From: Acanthopleura granulata
Lineage: Eukaryota > Mollusca > Polyplacophora > Chitonida > Chitonidae
Reading direction: 5' to 3'
DNA length: 64,000 bases
Assembly (NCBI GenBank): GCA_016165875.1
Contig: JABBOT010000005.1
Location: forward strand, 26,747,368 to 26,811,367
Shown: piece by piece, positions 45,955-58,125 of the stretch
Layout of the letters: every line of letters begins with the position of its first letter
Numbering within the stretch: position 1 is the first letter of the stretch
The notes under the pieces: model-generated
Told to the model about the DNA's origin: nothing
The model's database searches: none
What the model saw: only the letters and a program-made list of their open reading frames with translations
Made by a program: the position numbers and the translations under genes

Positions 45955-45967
45955 TTCATTGAAGTGA

Positions 45968-46024
45968 ACAAAACTTGTTCCGCTACACAAAACTTGTCAC
46001 GCCTAACAAAACTCGTCCCGGTCT
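45968..46024 (+). repeat. Three-copy tandem repeat, 19 bp unit
   Basis: The unit resembling 'acaaaacttgtcacgccta' occurs three times with small differences just outside the last reading frame of the virus-like element. Confidence 0.75.
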
Positions 46025-46805
46025 CGCTGGCGGGGGGGTTGTCGCTGTGTAGTACACATGCTGAATTTAGTTCGCTTTTCTAAATTTCTGTCTCTAGTGT
46101 GATACAGGATACAAAGCTCACTGTAAGCTTTATTTATCTAAGTATTCCAATATAAGGTGACTATAACTTGGTGGCCTCGCCACTATACATTATGAATGTG
46201 GACGACCCCGCTTTCTTATACTACTTGCCAAGAAAATATTCCTGAAGAAAAATGAAGAAAAAAATTTTTCCCACGCCAGGAATTGAACTACCAAGCGCCG
46301 AGCAAAAGCAAAAGCCTGGTATGTTAACCCTTTTCCACAGTAGTTACCCCATGAGGTAGTAATCCGGGTTTACCCCAACGACTCACCCCATGGGGTAATT
46401 ACACCTGGTGTCAGGTAGAAGCAACGATGTCTCGGCAAGCACCCCCGACGGATCTCTCTGCAGGCTTCTCATTTCTGTCTACATAAACAATCGCCAATTA
46501 TTTATGTGGCTGGACACCATTTGGCTTAATGTGTAGCAGAAATTAGTCGAAATATGGGCTGGGAGGCTCCCTGGGGGAGGGGCGGCTCCCATTACTTGGC
46601 GCATTCACCCTCCCTGCTGCTTCACAAGGTCCTAATAGGTATACACGATACATTAATTGCATATGCAAACACGAAACAAGAACACTAAACATTGTCATCT
46701 GGCTCCAGAATATGAGACTCATGGTTGAACGGAAGGTAAATAGCTAAAACTTTCAGAAAATTTTTCGAAAACATATGTAACTGTGTGAGAATAAAATTAA
46801 TATTA
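46025..46805. other. Non-coding, no gene recognised
   Basis: The sequence returns to intergenic character. A tRNA-like B-box 'gttcaattcctggcg' is present on the minus strand near 46276, without a foldable tRNA around it. Confidence 0.45.
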
Positions 46806-46809
46806 CAGA

Positions 46810-47070
46810 TCGATGGCCTCCGTGGCTCAGTTTCTTAGCGCGGTATGACCCAGAAGTCTCCAACCAATGCGCTCGCTGTGAGTTCAAGTCCAGCTCATGT
46901 TTGCTTCCTCTTCTGTCGCACGTGGGAAGGTTCGCCAGCATCCTGCGGACGATCGCGGGTCCACCTCGGGCTCTGTTCAGTTTCGTCCCATCATAATGTT
47001 GGCCGTCGTTGTATAAGTGAAATATTCTTGAGTACTGCGTATAAAACAAAAATCAAATAAATGAAATATT
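46810..47070 (+). repeat. tRNA-derived SINE, full length
   Basis: Starts 'ggcctccgtggctcagtttc' (A-box region), has the B-box-like 'gtgagttcaagtccagctc', then 'gtataagtgaaatattcttg' and an (AAAT)n-type tail. One of the clearest copies in the window. Confidence 0.9.
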
Positions 47071-48975
47071 AGAGATCAAAGGAAATATGAATTTCACTAG
47101 TGGTAGCAGTGAAACGTCCATAGATCATTCATCACTAAATGGCTTTCTTCCACTGGAAACTGGATATGGAAATCTTCATGTCCAACACTTTTTGCTGACA
47201 CTTACAGATATTAAAATTTGAGTGGTAAGAATGCATACACAAAAAATGAGTGTACCACATGCAGTACGACAATAATTAAACATACAGATTCACCTGGTTG
47301 GAAAGTCTAAATTGACACTGACTAATTGTCAGGAATAGTGAATTTTATTGACCCTTTTAAATAAAATAGTCTTGAATCCTTAATCACTTGCTAAGTTCAC
47401 TCAAAACATTTATTTTTCCATGGAAGACGGTTAAACTCAGAGATGTTTTTTCTACTACCTTTGCCAACTGGAAAGTATTTTAGTATCGTCTGTTTACCAT
47501 GTAAATGTAAAGTTTTAAATCCACTGTTTGCTTTTTTTGTTCTCTTATCCCCTGTAGTGTTTTTTTTTTTGTTTTGATACCCGTCATTAAATAAAATATG
47601 TTTTTTATCTTACCTTTTTGTTTATTTAGTTTTCTGTGATTTTCATAATTTGACTATTTTATCTTACGTTTACTTGTTATGGCTGCCTGTGGGAAAAAAG
47701 CAGACCAAAAGATAGCTTTTCATGGAAAAAATGACAGCTAAGCACACATTAAAGACAAATATTTATACCGGCTATTTAACGTCTGTGGGATTATTCTTAT
47801 CATTGCAATGTATCTCATTTCATTCTGTACTTAAGGCTGGTAACACTATAACCATAATGATACATTCTTAATGTTCAGAATGTTATCTTTAATTTATCAT
47901 GTTTTTGTTAGTTGTCTCAGAGCATGCGGTACTACGACAGTCAATCGATGAATGTCTCTATGTATAATCTCTGCTTTGTTATACACTGATCTCCGGAAAG
48001 GCGATATGATGAGGTTAGTGGGCTTATCATAAAGATACAGCTGAAATATACATACATGCGTCGGTTTTTATATTGAATCCAATAGTTAAATGACCTCTTG
48101 GCCTTTGAAATCTATCATCGGCTGAGCAAGGTACAATGGAGCTTGTATGTTAGCACAGTGATAAACTCTTAGGCTGATTATACCTTAGCTAACTCTATAG
48201 CAGCTTAATTACAGTATTTGGAGACTGGTTGTTCTCTCCGGGGTCCTGCCTGGATACTCAAATTTTTAAACACAAAGCCATCATACAAGGCAGTTATGCT
48301 GAGGTAAACCACCAATGATACATATATTTGATGGTTGATTATTTATTTATTTAAAGGCCACACTGAAGACGGTTTCACTTATAGTACGTTTCTTCTGCTT
48401 CGGGGAAACATGATTACCCGGAATAAACTACAAAGGTTTGGCAAGTGACTGAAGAACTTTCAACGTTATAATAGATGAGTGTCCCTCAAGAAACATTAAC
48501 CAACAAAGCAAACAAGAGCAGAGAAATCTGCAAATTCCCTGTCCAAAGCCGGAACTGAACACGAAAATGGCGGGTATCAGCGGCTAGAAATTACCACCCA
48601 GCTGAATGTATCTTTGCATACGAATGGAAATGGAAAATGACATGAATTCAATATACGATGCCGATGAGACAAAAAACATTGCTGACGTTATGCAGACCTT
48701 CAACAACCGAAACAAGTGAACGCTGGGGTGCTTTACATGTTGCAGTGCACCGTTAATTTTCCAACCTGTGTTTTTCAAGTCCAGCTTAAGGTCTGGAATT
48801 ACTTAATAATAATTACTACTGAAATCCACTACGTAGAATGACAACAAAGACTGCCTGTTTCTGTTCCATTTGCAGGCAAAAAGGATACTTTGAGTTTTTC
48901 AAGAGTGCATTTGAAATTCGTCGTGTCTTCTACACAAATACGTGGTAATGAACAATTCCCTATATTATACTGGAT
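47071..48975. other. Non-coding, no gene recognised
   Basis: AT-rich sequence with short T-runs near 47530-47600. No coding frame or repeat family was recognised. Confidence 0.5.
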
Positions 48976-48984
48976 CCGGTCTTT

Positions 48985-50390
48985 CGAGAATAGGTGATTC
49001 CAACCACTTTTCGAAAACCCACACTGAAGAAATTGTTACTGGATTTTAGCACAAAAACACCATTCTCCTTCAAATCTGTACTGCACCAGCAGACAGATGG
49101 TGTTTCCATGGGGTCCCCATTAGGCCCCACACTTGCTAACATCATCATGACCGAACTGGAAAAGACAATAATTAAGCATTTAATGAATGGTGGGTTCATA
49201 AAATTTTATGTCCGTTATGTTGATGGCCCCATTGTTCTGGCCAAGCCACAGAAATTTGCAGCAATTTTAAACTGAACTCTTTTCATCCAGAACTGAAAGT
49301 CACCCATGAAAAATTTCCCCTGTACAGAAATGTCCACTTTTGAACTAAAAATCTGAAGTGGAATGTCTGCAACGATTTACCGAAATTCATACCGTATTGG
49401 ACAATGCACCCATTATAATAGTTTAAGGGCATGGAGAAATAAAATAGTCTGGATACGTACCGTCGTAAAAAGTGCCCCCAAACTGTTCAACAGGGAAGTG
49501 AAGAACATACAGGTCCACAAGTTTTTTTCGCTGGAATAGTTTTCCGAAAAGGTTTGCGACTGGCCTTATTAGAAAATTCACCAACCGTTTACATCTTTCT
49601 CATGGAGAACTCGTAAAACTCCTTCCCGCCATTAACAAAGAGTCCACACCTGTGTATTCCTGTGTTCTTTCAAGGCAGAACGTCACACTTCAGGTACATT
49701 TGTGTGCAAAAGACACATAGGTAGCACACAAGCACTACAACGTCACAACAGGAAACAAGGCGATTTTATTGCGATTTGGGTGCTTGTGTGTTGCCCGTCA
49801 GAGTCTCCAATTCGGACAAGTCCAATGATAACGACCACCCTAAAATACGATTATCCTTTTCTTATGTTGGACAACAGGGTGAACAACTCGTGCAGCGCTA
49901 CCTCAAGAAAATCAAAGATTATCTGACAAAACCTGCCCGTATAATTACCATATGGAAAACCACCGAAACAGCACGAAAAAAAAAAACAACAACAAAAAAA
50001 CAAACCACAAGAATTGTACATCACTAAAGGTAAAAACCAATGTGGTTTACAGATTTGACTGTCCCGGCTACAACGCTTGCTACACTGCCAAAACTGAACG
50101 TTGCCTTCTGACCCGACTGAAAGACCATGCAGAAAGAAAGAGTGAAATTCATTCCCATTTGTATTCCTGTGAATTCCCAAGAGTATGAAGGCCTTTTGGA
50201 CCTTTCTAGCAGGATAAACGACTTGCCCGACAGCCCCTTTATTCACCTATTCTCCTGAATACCAGAGTAATTGACACCAGTGACTATTGTAATGCAATGC
50301 TATACAAAGAGACACTTACCATTCGCCGCAATAATGTAGGTGTAAACATTGGCGTTAAACCATCTGGAGAACTGCGGTTGTTTAGATAAA
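48985..50390 (+). mobile_element. Penelope-like retroelement, 5' truncated and frameshifted
   Basis: Penelope-like elements encode one protein with a reverse transcriptase followed by a GIY-YIG endonuclease. Here RT motif B reads QTDGVSMGSPLGPTLAN near 49085-49140, and motif C reads YVDG at 49216-49227, where the second catalytic Asp of YxDD is Gly. A stop follows at about 49273. The linker (SYVGQQGEQLVQRYLKKIK) begins near 49860 in another frame. The endonuclease (NVVYRFDCPGYNACYTAKTE, then LTRLKDHAE) lies around 50037-50125. A C-terminal stretch (KETLTIRRNNVGVNIGVKPS) ends at a TAA near 50386. Several frame breaks and the missing RT N-terminus make it inactive. Confidence 0.85.
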
Positions 50391-53080
50391 TACTACTGCT
50401 ATATTTCTTCCGTTGTACTTGATTAAATATCATCCTAAGTTTTCTTTACACATATTTATTTACTCTTTTCTCTTCTTTTAATTTAATTTAATGACATTCC
50501 AAACGCATTATTATATATCTTTCAGTCATCCGTGGGTCCACACTTCTGCTCTTATAATCTCTTGCTTATGCTTCTGAATTGTGTATTGACCTGCACGAAT
50601 GAATTTTAATGAGAGGTATATAAACGGAGATTTACTATGAAGTGTTAGCCTCAACAATTTTCAATGGTACAAATAAAATTTAAGCTTCTGGAGAAGATCA
50701 ATTTTCCTGTTAGGAAAAAATTAATGGCAGCTGTTTTAGATGTAGATAAAAAACATTTTAAGTTGCCCCTCTTATAGTGACAGATTTGGTGTCATCAGTC
50801 TAGCATATATCGAGTTAGGCTAGGCTACACAATTTAACAGCTTGGAAATTTGCAGAATCGTACCGAACTCTTCTCTTTGGTGTGTGTATAGATATACAAG
50901 CCGTGGACGTAAAAAGTATGTTCCCTTGTTCTAGACTGTTCATGCTCTCAGTGTAGAATCCTGCAGATATTGTAAATGTTTTGCCAGAAGTTATGTAAGA
51001 GAGAACAGTTTTCATCCAGCTAACCAGTAACCTGTGAACTGGGAAGAAGATGTAGTTTTGACAATTTGATTATTGACTCTCCTGTTTCTTGAGGTCAAGA
51101 AAGCCACAGGTTGTGTGGGGATGCACGGTTAGGGCAGTGCCTTGCTCTTGTATCGATTACCTCTTGGAATCGACGACTTGGCAATCCGCAATGGACGCGT
51201 GGTTTGTGGAAATGTGTGAACATTCCCCACCTTCCCTGCCACCCTATGTCTGTCTCGCTCCTGCCTCGATACTATCACCACCTCTTACCCTAGATCGAAT
51301 CCGCAGGACAATAGCAGCCTGTGGTCACGGATGAGAACTTGACAATGTCTCTGTAAAGTAGCTACAGTGCATCACCAAGGTTGTACACAAGATAAAACAC
51401 ATAACGTCAGCTTGAAGAACAATACATATTAGTGTGTTTTTGATGTTATAAAAACAGGATACCGCAGTGAAACATTTAAAACGTGTTTTGATTTAGTTCA
51501 CATTGATTTAGATATTCTATTACGGCATTAGTTAATGGGAGTTAATTAGGCAGAAGTCCGAGTGGGGACATGTGACCTCATCTTAGTGACGCTGAAACTT
51601 CTACTGCAGCGTCAACAGCTTCACGTCACAGTGAAGAGACCACAAAAACGTCATAAATGAAACCGTTTTACGCAGCATGTTTGACGTTGCGCAACAAAGG
51701 TTTTATGACGTACATTGCCTAAATCCTAATTAACCGCAGTGACACTTGTTAGCAGAGAAAAATTCGCCGGTACCCCACTGGCATATTCATATACAGCCTT
51801 GTACATGTACATTGTTGAAATATAACTGAGAAAACAGTTTAAAGTTTCTGAGCGTACTAATACATCTTTAAGGTAATATAACAATTTCCACAAACATTCC
51901 AAAATATGTTGATTGGTTGATGTTTGAGATATTTGCGTCTGCCAATCCCCTACCAACAAGGAATTGATTTACACCACAAACATGTTTTTATTTCTCTGGA
52001 GCAGGGAAGCCGTGTACTTTTAAGGTGTGTCACATCAAATAGGGATATCATTAACATGTACAGTTTTTATTAAACATGTTATGCTGGACTTCAAATTAAG
52101 AGGTAAACGCTTTATGACGTGTACAGGTTTCTTGTGTCCACCCATCTTTTCTTGTAGCTGTGAATCTACCTACTGACTAACGTAGCTCTACGGTGGTCTT
52201 TGATTAATTTAGCATAAGCGCCAAAAGCTGTAGAAGCAAATTAAGGAACCACGAACGAGGGTGGTGACTAATCCCGTTAGGTTTGATCAGAATCAGTGGA
52301 AGTTTTCCAAGATCCAATCAAGCGTTTTGCTCGAGATGTCGCTTGAGTTTCAATAAAATCCACGTACAGCTCATGTGGCGAGATGCAAGCCAGCTGATCG
52401 TGAGTCGTCTCAAGAGAGATATCAATTGTTCCAATTTGGCGTTTGTTCCACTATGTTGAATTAAAAACAAGGCAATGTCTAAATTACCTTTAGGATCTGT
52501 TGCACAGAATTGAGCCGCAGGTAGTCAACAGGAACAAGAGGTTCTCAAAATGGTACAGAAAAGCTAACTGAAACGGAATCCAGGGGATGTTTCAATTGAT
52601 ATATCTAAATATATGCATGTAACAAGACATTTAACATGTAACCTTTCGAGATATACATGAATTAATTTGGTCGACATTGTGTCGATTTGTTATCCGAGTC
52701 TATGTTATTGTGTATGGCATATATGGATGTGTAAATATTTTGAACGTGTGTTAACTTCTGCTTACTTCTCAATCGTCAATTCAAAAGAGACAAAATCCGT
52801 TATAAACAACCACTGGGCGTTCTGCGCTAATCTAAAATGGCCTCACTTTGGTCATGCTGGAAGCAGAGCTAGTCCACTGCGCGATCTCACATACAGGACA
52901 TGGAATTATAGCCACAGACATGAGATGTGCAGGATCTGTGAGTCAGCTGAACAAAAGTCATCTACGTTCGAATAAACTTAAGTGATTGATAAATGCAAAA
53001 ATAGAAATGATTCTATAAAATCGACAACCTTTGCATATGAATGTTTGACTATAGGTCTTTTTACTATAGGTCTTTTCCAA
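50391..53080. other. Non-coding, no gene recognised
   Basis: Short open frames only. None shows a motif or usable splice context. Confidence 0.5.
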
Positions 53081-53191
<111 letters not shown>

Positions 53192-54320
53192 ATTATTAAA
53201 AGTTGCTCATCTGCTGATCACGATGACAATTTCTAGAGCAATGCTACTTCTTCGCACCGTGCAGAAGACTCTGATGTATATATGAAATAAATGAATACAT
53301 TTAGTACTTGGCACTGGTTTATGAATCTATGGATAACGTTGTCAAGTTGAGTCTATTTAAACTGACTAGACTGTTGATCTAATTATAGAATATTCATTTC
53401 AAACATAAGAGATTATTCGGTCGTGACAAACGTGTGCACAAACGATAGTTAAATGGTAACATAAACAGTGTAGGTGTTGACACAATATTGTTTACGAACT
53501 GTCGTCACGAAAAAGCTAATAACTAACGTGTAATGGGGAAAAATTCATCTGTATCTACTGCTGCCTGATTAATTTTATTGATTCAATATTGGTTTTGTTG
53601 CTCCCTCCAACTGCTCTTCAAACATGGTGTCTCTATAAAGGTACCAGGTATATCTTAATATATACTATCCAATCGTTTCTCTTGGAAAATTTGCGACGTA
53701 AGATACAAGGCCTGTTGATAGAAGCAGATTTAGCCTCAGTTATAATCATCTGTAATCTCGGCCTTCATTACCCGATTTTTCACCCACAGAGTGCTTCCCC
53801 GTTGCCTTTCGTCAGCTGTCGCATTTCTCATTGATGTGCATACTTAATATTTCATCACCAACCGGCTAGAAAGAAACTCGGAAAGACATTATTAAAATGA
53901 TTTCCGAGAGTTGAGTTTCAGTGTTGCAGGAAACAAGAAAGAAAGGTTGATTGAGCATTGTATTAACAGAAGAAATGATATAAGGTTTACCCAGAAACAT
54001 AATATCTGCTTCTCCGTGACATTTTGAACGACTAGAAAGAATGAACACAGAATAACATGAGATCATTTAGGACTACGCAACGAAGCATTCGCTTTTCTCC
54101 AAGGTAAGTTCCCAGGCATTTTCCCTGAGTGAAACATGTAAGACCCCCATTTGCTCAGGTACGCCTGTGATGGGTAACTAGTCTGGAGCTTTGCCGCGTG
54201 TGTCAAGTGAACACAGGAAGGTTGAACAGGTCAGATTTTAGGGCCCTGATTTGCAAAGCCCACTCAATGCCACGAGCAAGTAATTGCCTTGTGAAGTAAT
54301 GCCTAGCGCGCTGGTTGCCA
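53192..54320. other. Non-coding, no gene recognised
   Basis: No gene, RNA or repeat family was recognised. Confidence 0.5.
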
Positions 54321-54324
54321 TGAT

Positions 54325-54575
54325 AATTACGTTCCTGCGTGGTCTGGTGGTGGGTGTGCTAATGCAGCACAATAACCATGAAGCCTCTCACCAAATCGCT
54401 CTGTGAGGTCAGATCCAGCTCATGCTGGTAGGTCGTACGCGGGAAGGTCCGCCAGCAACAGGCCCATGCCTGTGGATTTTGACCCCCGGGCTTTTCACTG
54501 TTTCTTCACATGATAATGCAGGGTGCGGTTGTAGAAGTGAGTGCGGGGTAAAGCACGAATCAAATCAATTAAAAC
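54325..54575 (+). repeat. tRNA-derived SINE, diverged
   Basis: Recognisable by 'agcacaataaccatgaagcc', 'cagatccagctcatgctgg', 'gtacgcgggaaggtccgcc' and the tail 'gcacgaatcaaatcaatt'. It has several internal deletions relative to the full copies. Confidence 0.78.
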
Positions 54576-54799
54576 ACCCCTTCATGGTCTACGAATGTAA
54601 CAATACAAATGTCGCCCTTTACGCCTAGACTCGTAATATCCTAGAATTTTTCATAAGAAAAATTGTTTTTCTGAATTCCGGTGTATTAAAAACGAACAAG
54701 TGACAATTTTGTCTGTCCTTACCTTCTAAAATATATAGAGGAGTTATTACAGCTATCTATGTGTGAGCTTAAAAGGAAAGACAACAAAAAAATGTAATC

Positions 54800-55300
54800 A
54801 AAGTTGTTTCAGAAGAGGGATACACACAGATCTAATCGGGCATAGGCATTTCTTTATGATGTCCTTGGTAATTGTATAAATGTCTTTTAATCTGGAGTTC
54901 TTACGAGGCCATGGTATACGCAATTTTTGAAAAACCGGAAACACGATGCGTCATACGTATTCCTCTCTTCAGTATTAGAGGCGAGACACTCTTTCTGTGT
55001 GCAAGCACGGTTCCGTGTATTATTCCAGTCGAAGTCCACGCATTATGGCCTCCTGATTGTGGCTTTGGGGAATAACCTCAGATGTATTCTATATAACTTT
55101 CCCGTTGAAAATTGCTTTAAAGTACATCACAATTACCCGGTGATCACAATGAAAACATCTGATTTAACACTACTTCTATATGGCAAAACGCTGACCTAAG
55201 CACTGTTGACATCACAACGGAAACAGATGTCTTCTCAGGTAGTTGAAATATCTCTGCCTTCATTGGTTAAAATTTAGAACGTGGCGGCCTGCGCAATTTT
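54800..55300 (+). repeat. Interspersed repeat of unnamed family, copy 3
   Basis: Co-linear with copy 1 at 17335 over about 500 bases; shared blocks include 'ttacgaggccatgg', 'ttagaggcgagacactc' and 'aaaacatctgatttaacac'. The CRE-like box is TGACATCA here (55207-55214), one base from the perfect form in copies 1 and 2. Confidence 0.75.
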
Positions 55301-55319
55301 GCCCACGTGGGCGTGTTTG

Positions 55320-57315
55320 CTTACTTTGAACAGCGATATCTCGGTTATTATACATTACAAAAATAAAAAAATTACGTTTTGTCTTTTATTTTAAATCTGC
55401 GTTACATGAGCACCCGGATATTGCCCGTGGTCATGATTGCTTCAGTACAAGTTTCTGAATCATATGTCACTTGAAACTCTCTTGGGTTACTTTATTTCTT
55501 TGATATTTGCATCACTGTCAATTTTCCCCCGTCATAGGGAGAGAGACATGCATTATCCCGGGTAAGGAAACATTGACACTAATTCATAAATTACCTGTCG
55601 TGACTAATAATAGATCCACCCGACGGACTTTGAAATAGATATTCCTTTGTCCCCTAATTTAGATACAATACAATTTTCTCATTATGACTCTTGTAGTAAG
55701 AACTGGGCCTGTAGCGAAGCAGTGTGATTTCGGATACAGTGTTCAACATTAAACTTGTCAGGCTGGCCAAAACTCTTACGTTAGGCGCCAAAGTCTACAA
55801 ATGTGCAACAATGATAAAATATGAACAATATCGAAAGACAAATGCAGATTTGTCTCAATTTAAAAAAGTACTGTTAAATGGGATGCCATGCTAAGTGGAA
55901 TCGACAATTGGGGGTGCCGTCAATCAATATTTAAAAAGAACATACAATTTCCATTGATTGCATGAATGGAAAATGCAGAGTTGGCATAAAACATAATCGT
56001 TCCTTCATTCGAGTTTATATGTTACAAAGTTGGAGCACCACTCGAATTACCTGCCTTAAGTATCATACCAAATATACATGTCATTTGTGTAAACATTCGA
56101 AAAGACTAGGTGTATCGTTTACAGTCTGTAATACCTTAGCTATCATCGCTAATGTGCACTATGTAAGCAGCCGAAGGGAATCAACTCTTTTCTTGGTTTG
56201 TATGGTGATTGTGTCCCTTTTCCCGTCTCATGAAGTATTCTCTTCGACTGCACTTGCAATGTTGTGAAGCTGCCGCGTGATAAGTGTCGAATTTATTTTT
56301 CCGTTTCGGCAAGCATTCTGTGACACACCTAATGCATTCTGTCCATCTTCAATAAAGATTCATGACAGTAGCCAGTAGCGATCCAGACCAGGGGAATCAT
56401 ACAGAACGCGGATTGTATTCGGCGGGCATTTATATTGGCGCACTCTACATAAGCGATGATAAGTTGTTGTGTTAAGCACACCATGGTTTCAAATACTCTT
56501 TGAATCTTCAAAAGGCGTAATTTACTGTAAATAAACAACCAAGAGAGAAATATGTTAAAAAACAAGGGGACCACAGTTTTGAAATTATCAGACTGATGTG
56601 TTTGGTGCTTTGAGTTAAAGAAAATTGTATCTGGCTTAATCCATATTCAACACCCTTTACACACTGCAATCTGTAGTACCGTCCTGCAGAATTTAACATG
56701 CAATTAAAATTGAATAAAATAGAGCATGCCAAGTTTTAAATGACTATTCCCTTGCGACAAGAGAGCGCAAGCATTGTGTGATCCAAGGTTTAAATATTGA
56801 AATATGTTATGGAAAAAATCTACAATCATTACTTTGTTGGAGGTTTTTTACCCCTATATTTTCCCCCTTTTCTCCAAAGTCAGAAGAGGATTTCCATACT
56901 TGGAAACTTTGTATGGAGACATCAAAACTGATTTGTCATTTTGCTTGGGTTTTGGGTTTACATTGGGTTTTATGGTATATTGCAAACCTGGATTAATGCA
57001 GAAACCCCGTTTAATGTCGATAATGTTTGCACAATTTCTCCTCTTTCGCGGTTGACATCCCATAAGATAAGCCACTGGATAAACAATTTTGACATTAAAC
57101 TACATTTTGTCTTCTCTGTATTAAGCGTTTTTTGGTATATTTTAAACATACGTAGCAAACTTTTTCTGCAATTTATAAAAGTTACCCTTCACGAAATCTT
57201 TCAGTGCTTATCGAAATGCTGGAATTTTTAAAAAAAAATATAGACAGATCTGTCCCTGTTTTGATAGGAGAACGATTACATGCAATTATTTGGACATATA
57301 TCTTTACCATATAAA
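55320..57315. other. Non-coding, no gene recognised
   Basis: Frames of 70 to 100 codons occur near 56000 and 56800 without motif or splice support. Confidence 0.45.
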
Positions 57316-57318
57316 AGA

Positions 57319-57473
57319 CTACAGCGCAGCGAGTAAAACAAGAGCAGCTGCGGCAGTGTGATAGTTGGCAACTGGAGGAACGTAGGAGGCACCGGTGTTT
57401 TCCGCCCTCTTATCAGCTCGCCTCAGGTTTTGATTGCGAAAGGTACCAGTTTGCAGGGTCTCTAACCTCATGG
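57319..57473 (-). CDS. Candidate terminal exon encoding a GPI-anchor-like tail
   Basis: On the minus strand a pyrimidine-rich tract ending in TCTCAAG precedes a frame that reads AENTGASYVPPVANYHT and then AAAALVLLAAL before a TAG at 57319-57321. Small residues, a short spacer and a terminal hydrophobic run are the layout of a GPI-anchor signal. No upstream exon could be paired with it, and the protein is unknown. Confidence 0.3.
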
Positions 57474-57599
57474 CTTGAGAACAAATTGGAAAAGAGAGAA
57501 AAAGTACAGTGATGTTAATTGTATTCGATATATAAGACGTCAAAAGCCTCTTAATGCCCAAAATGTCGACGAGGGTCCACTTATTAGCCGCCATTATGA

Positions 57600-58125
57600 T
57601 GACAGGGATAACTTCAGTTTTGGCATTGTAAATTCGTCTTATTTGAACAATATTATGCCAAATTAGCCTTCATTGCTCTAGCAGATATACTAGCTTGTGG
57701 CATTTGTTCCTGTGGTAACTTTCATTCAAAGACTAGTGTGTCATTGAAACGCTATCAAACATCTTGACTTAAAGCTCAGTAACTTGTTCAGTGAGTACAA
57801 TATCCTAGTCGGAAATGTGGACATATCTTACAGGGCCTCTGTTAATTTGTTTTTCAGTTGTCATTGCTGTATTTATTTCTACTTTACCCGGACCTAAGGG
57901 ATGTGTAATTAACTATGCTCATAACACCGACATGTTACTTCTATAAACAGTTCCGATCAAAGCGTGATTGGAATATTGTATTTGCTTTCAAAATGGAAAT
58001 TATCCACGAATTATGAGTTTAACATTCGGTTTAAGTGTCATGTCTAAAATATCGACTGTAATTGGAAGTGATTATTCTAGTATACCTGCAAGTGCGCTGA
58101 TACAGCAATACACATTCTGAGGTAC
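57600..58125. other. Non-coding, no gene recognised
   Basis: AT-rich sequence without recognised features, ending at the minisatellite. Confidence 0.5.

Larger units (their letters stand above)
36750..45960. mobile_element. Maverick/Polinton virus-like element, degraded
   Basis: This roughly 9.2 kb block differs from its surroundings: visibly higher GC, long frames on both strands, short intergenic gaps and overlapping gene ends. It contains a Polinton-type integrase fragment, an FtsK/HerA-type packaging ATPase, a capsid-like gene and a set of unknown genes that I associate with the same elements in other invertebrates. Most genes carry stops or frameshifts, so the element is dead. Terminal inverted repeats were not found by eye, and no type B DNA polymerase or adenain-like protease is visible. 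Full Polintons are typically 15-20 kb, so about half appears lost. Assignment rests mainly on the integrase, ATPase and capsid-like genes together. Confidence 0.75.

Noticed and set aside
46270..46340. tRNA-like B-box on the minus strand
   Set aside because: 'gttcaattcctggcg' resembles a T-arm, but no matching acceptor stem or anticodon arm could be drawn.
56778..57231. Hydrophobic open frames suggesting a membrane protein
   Set aside because: Three overlapping frames of T-rich sequence give hydrophobic residues by composition alone; no family or splice support.
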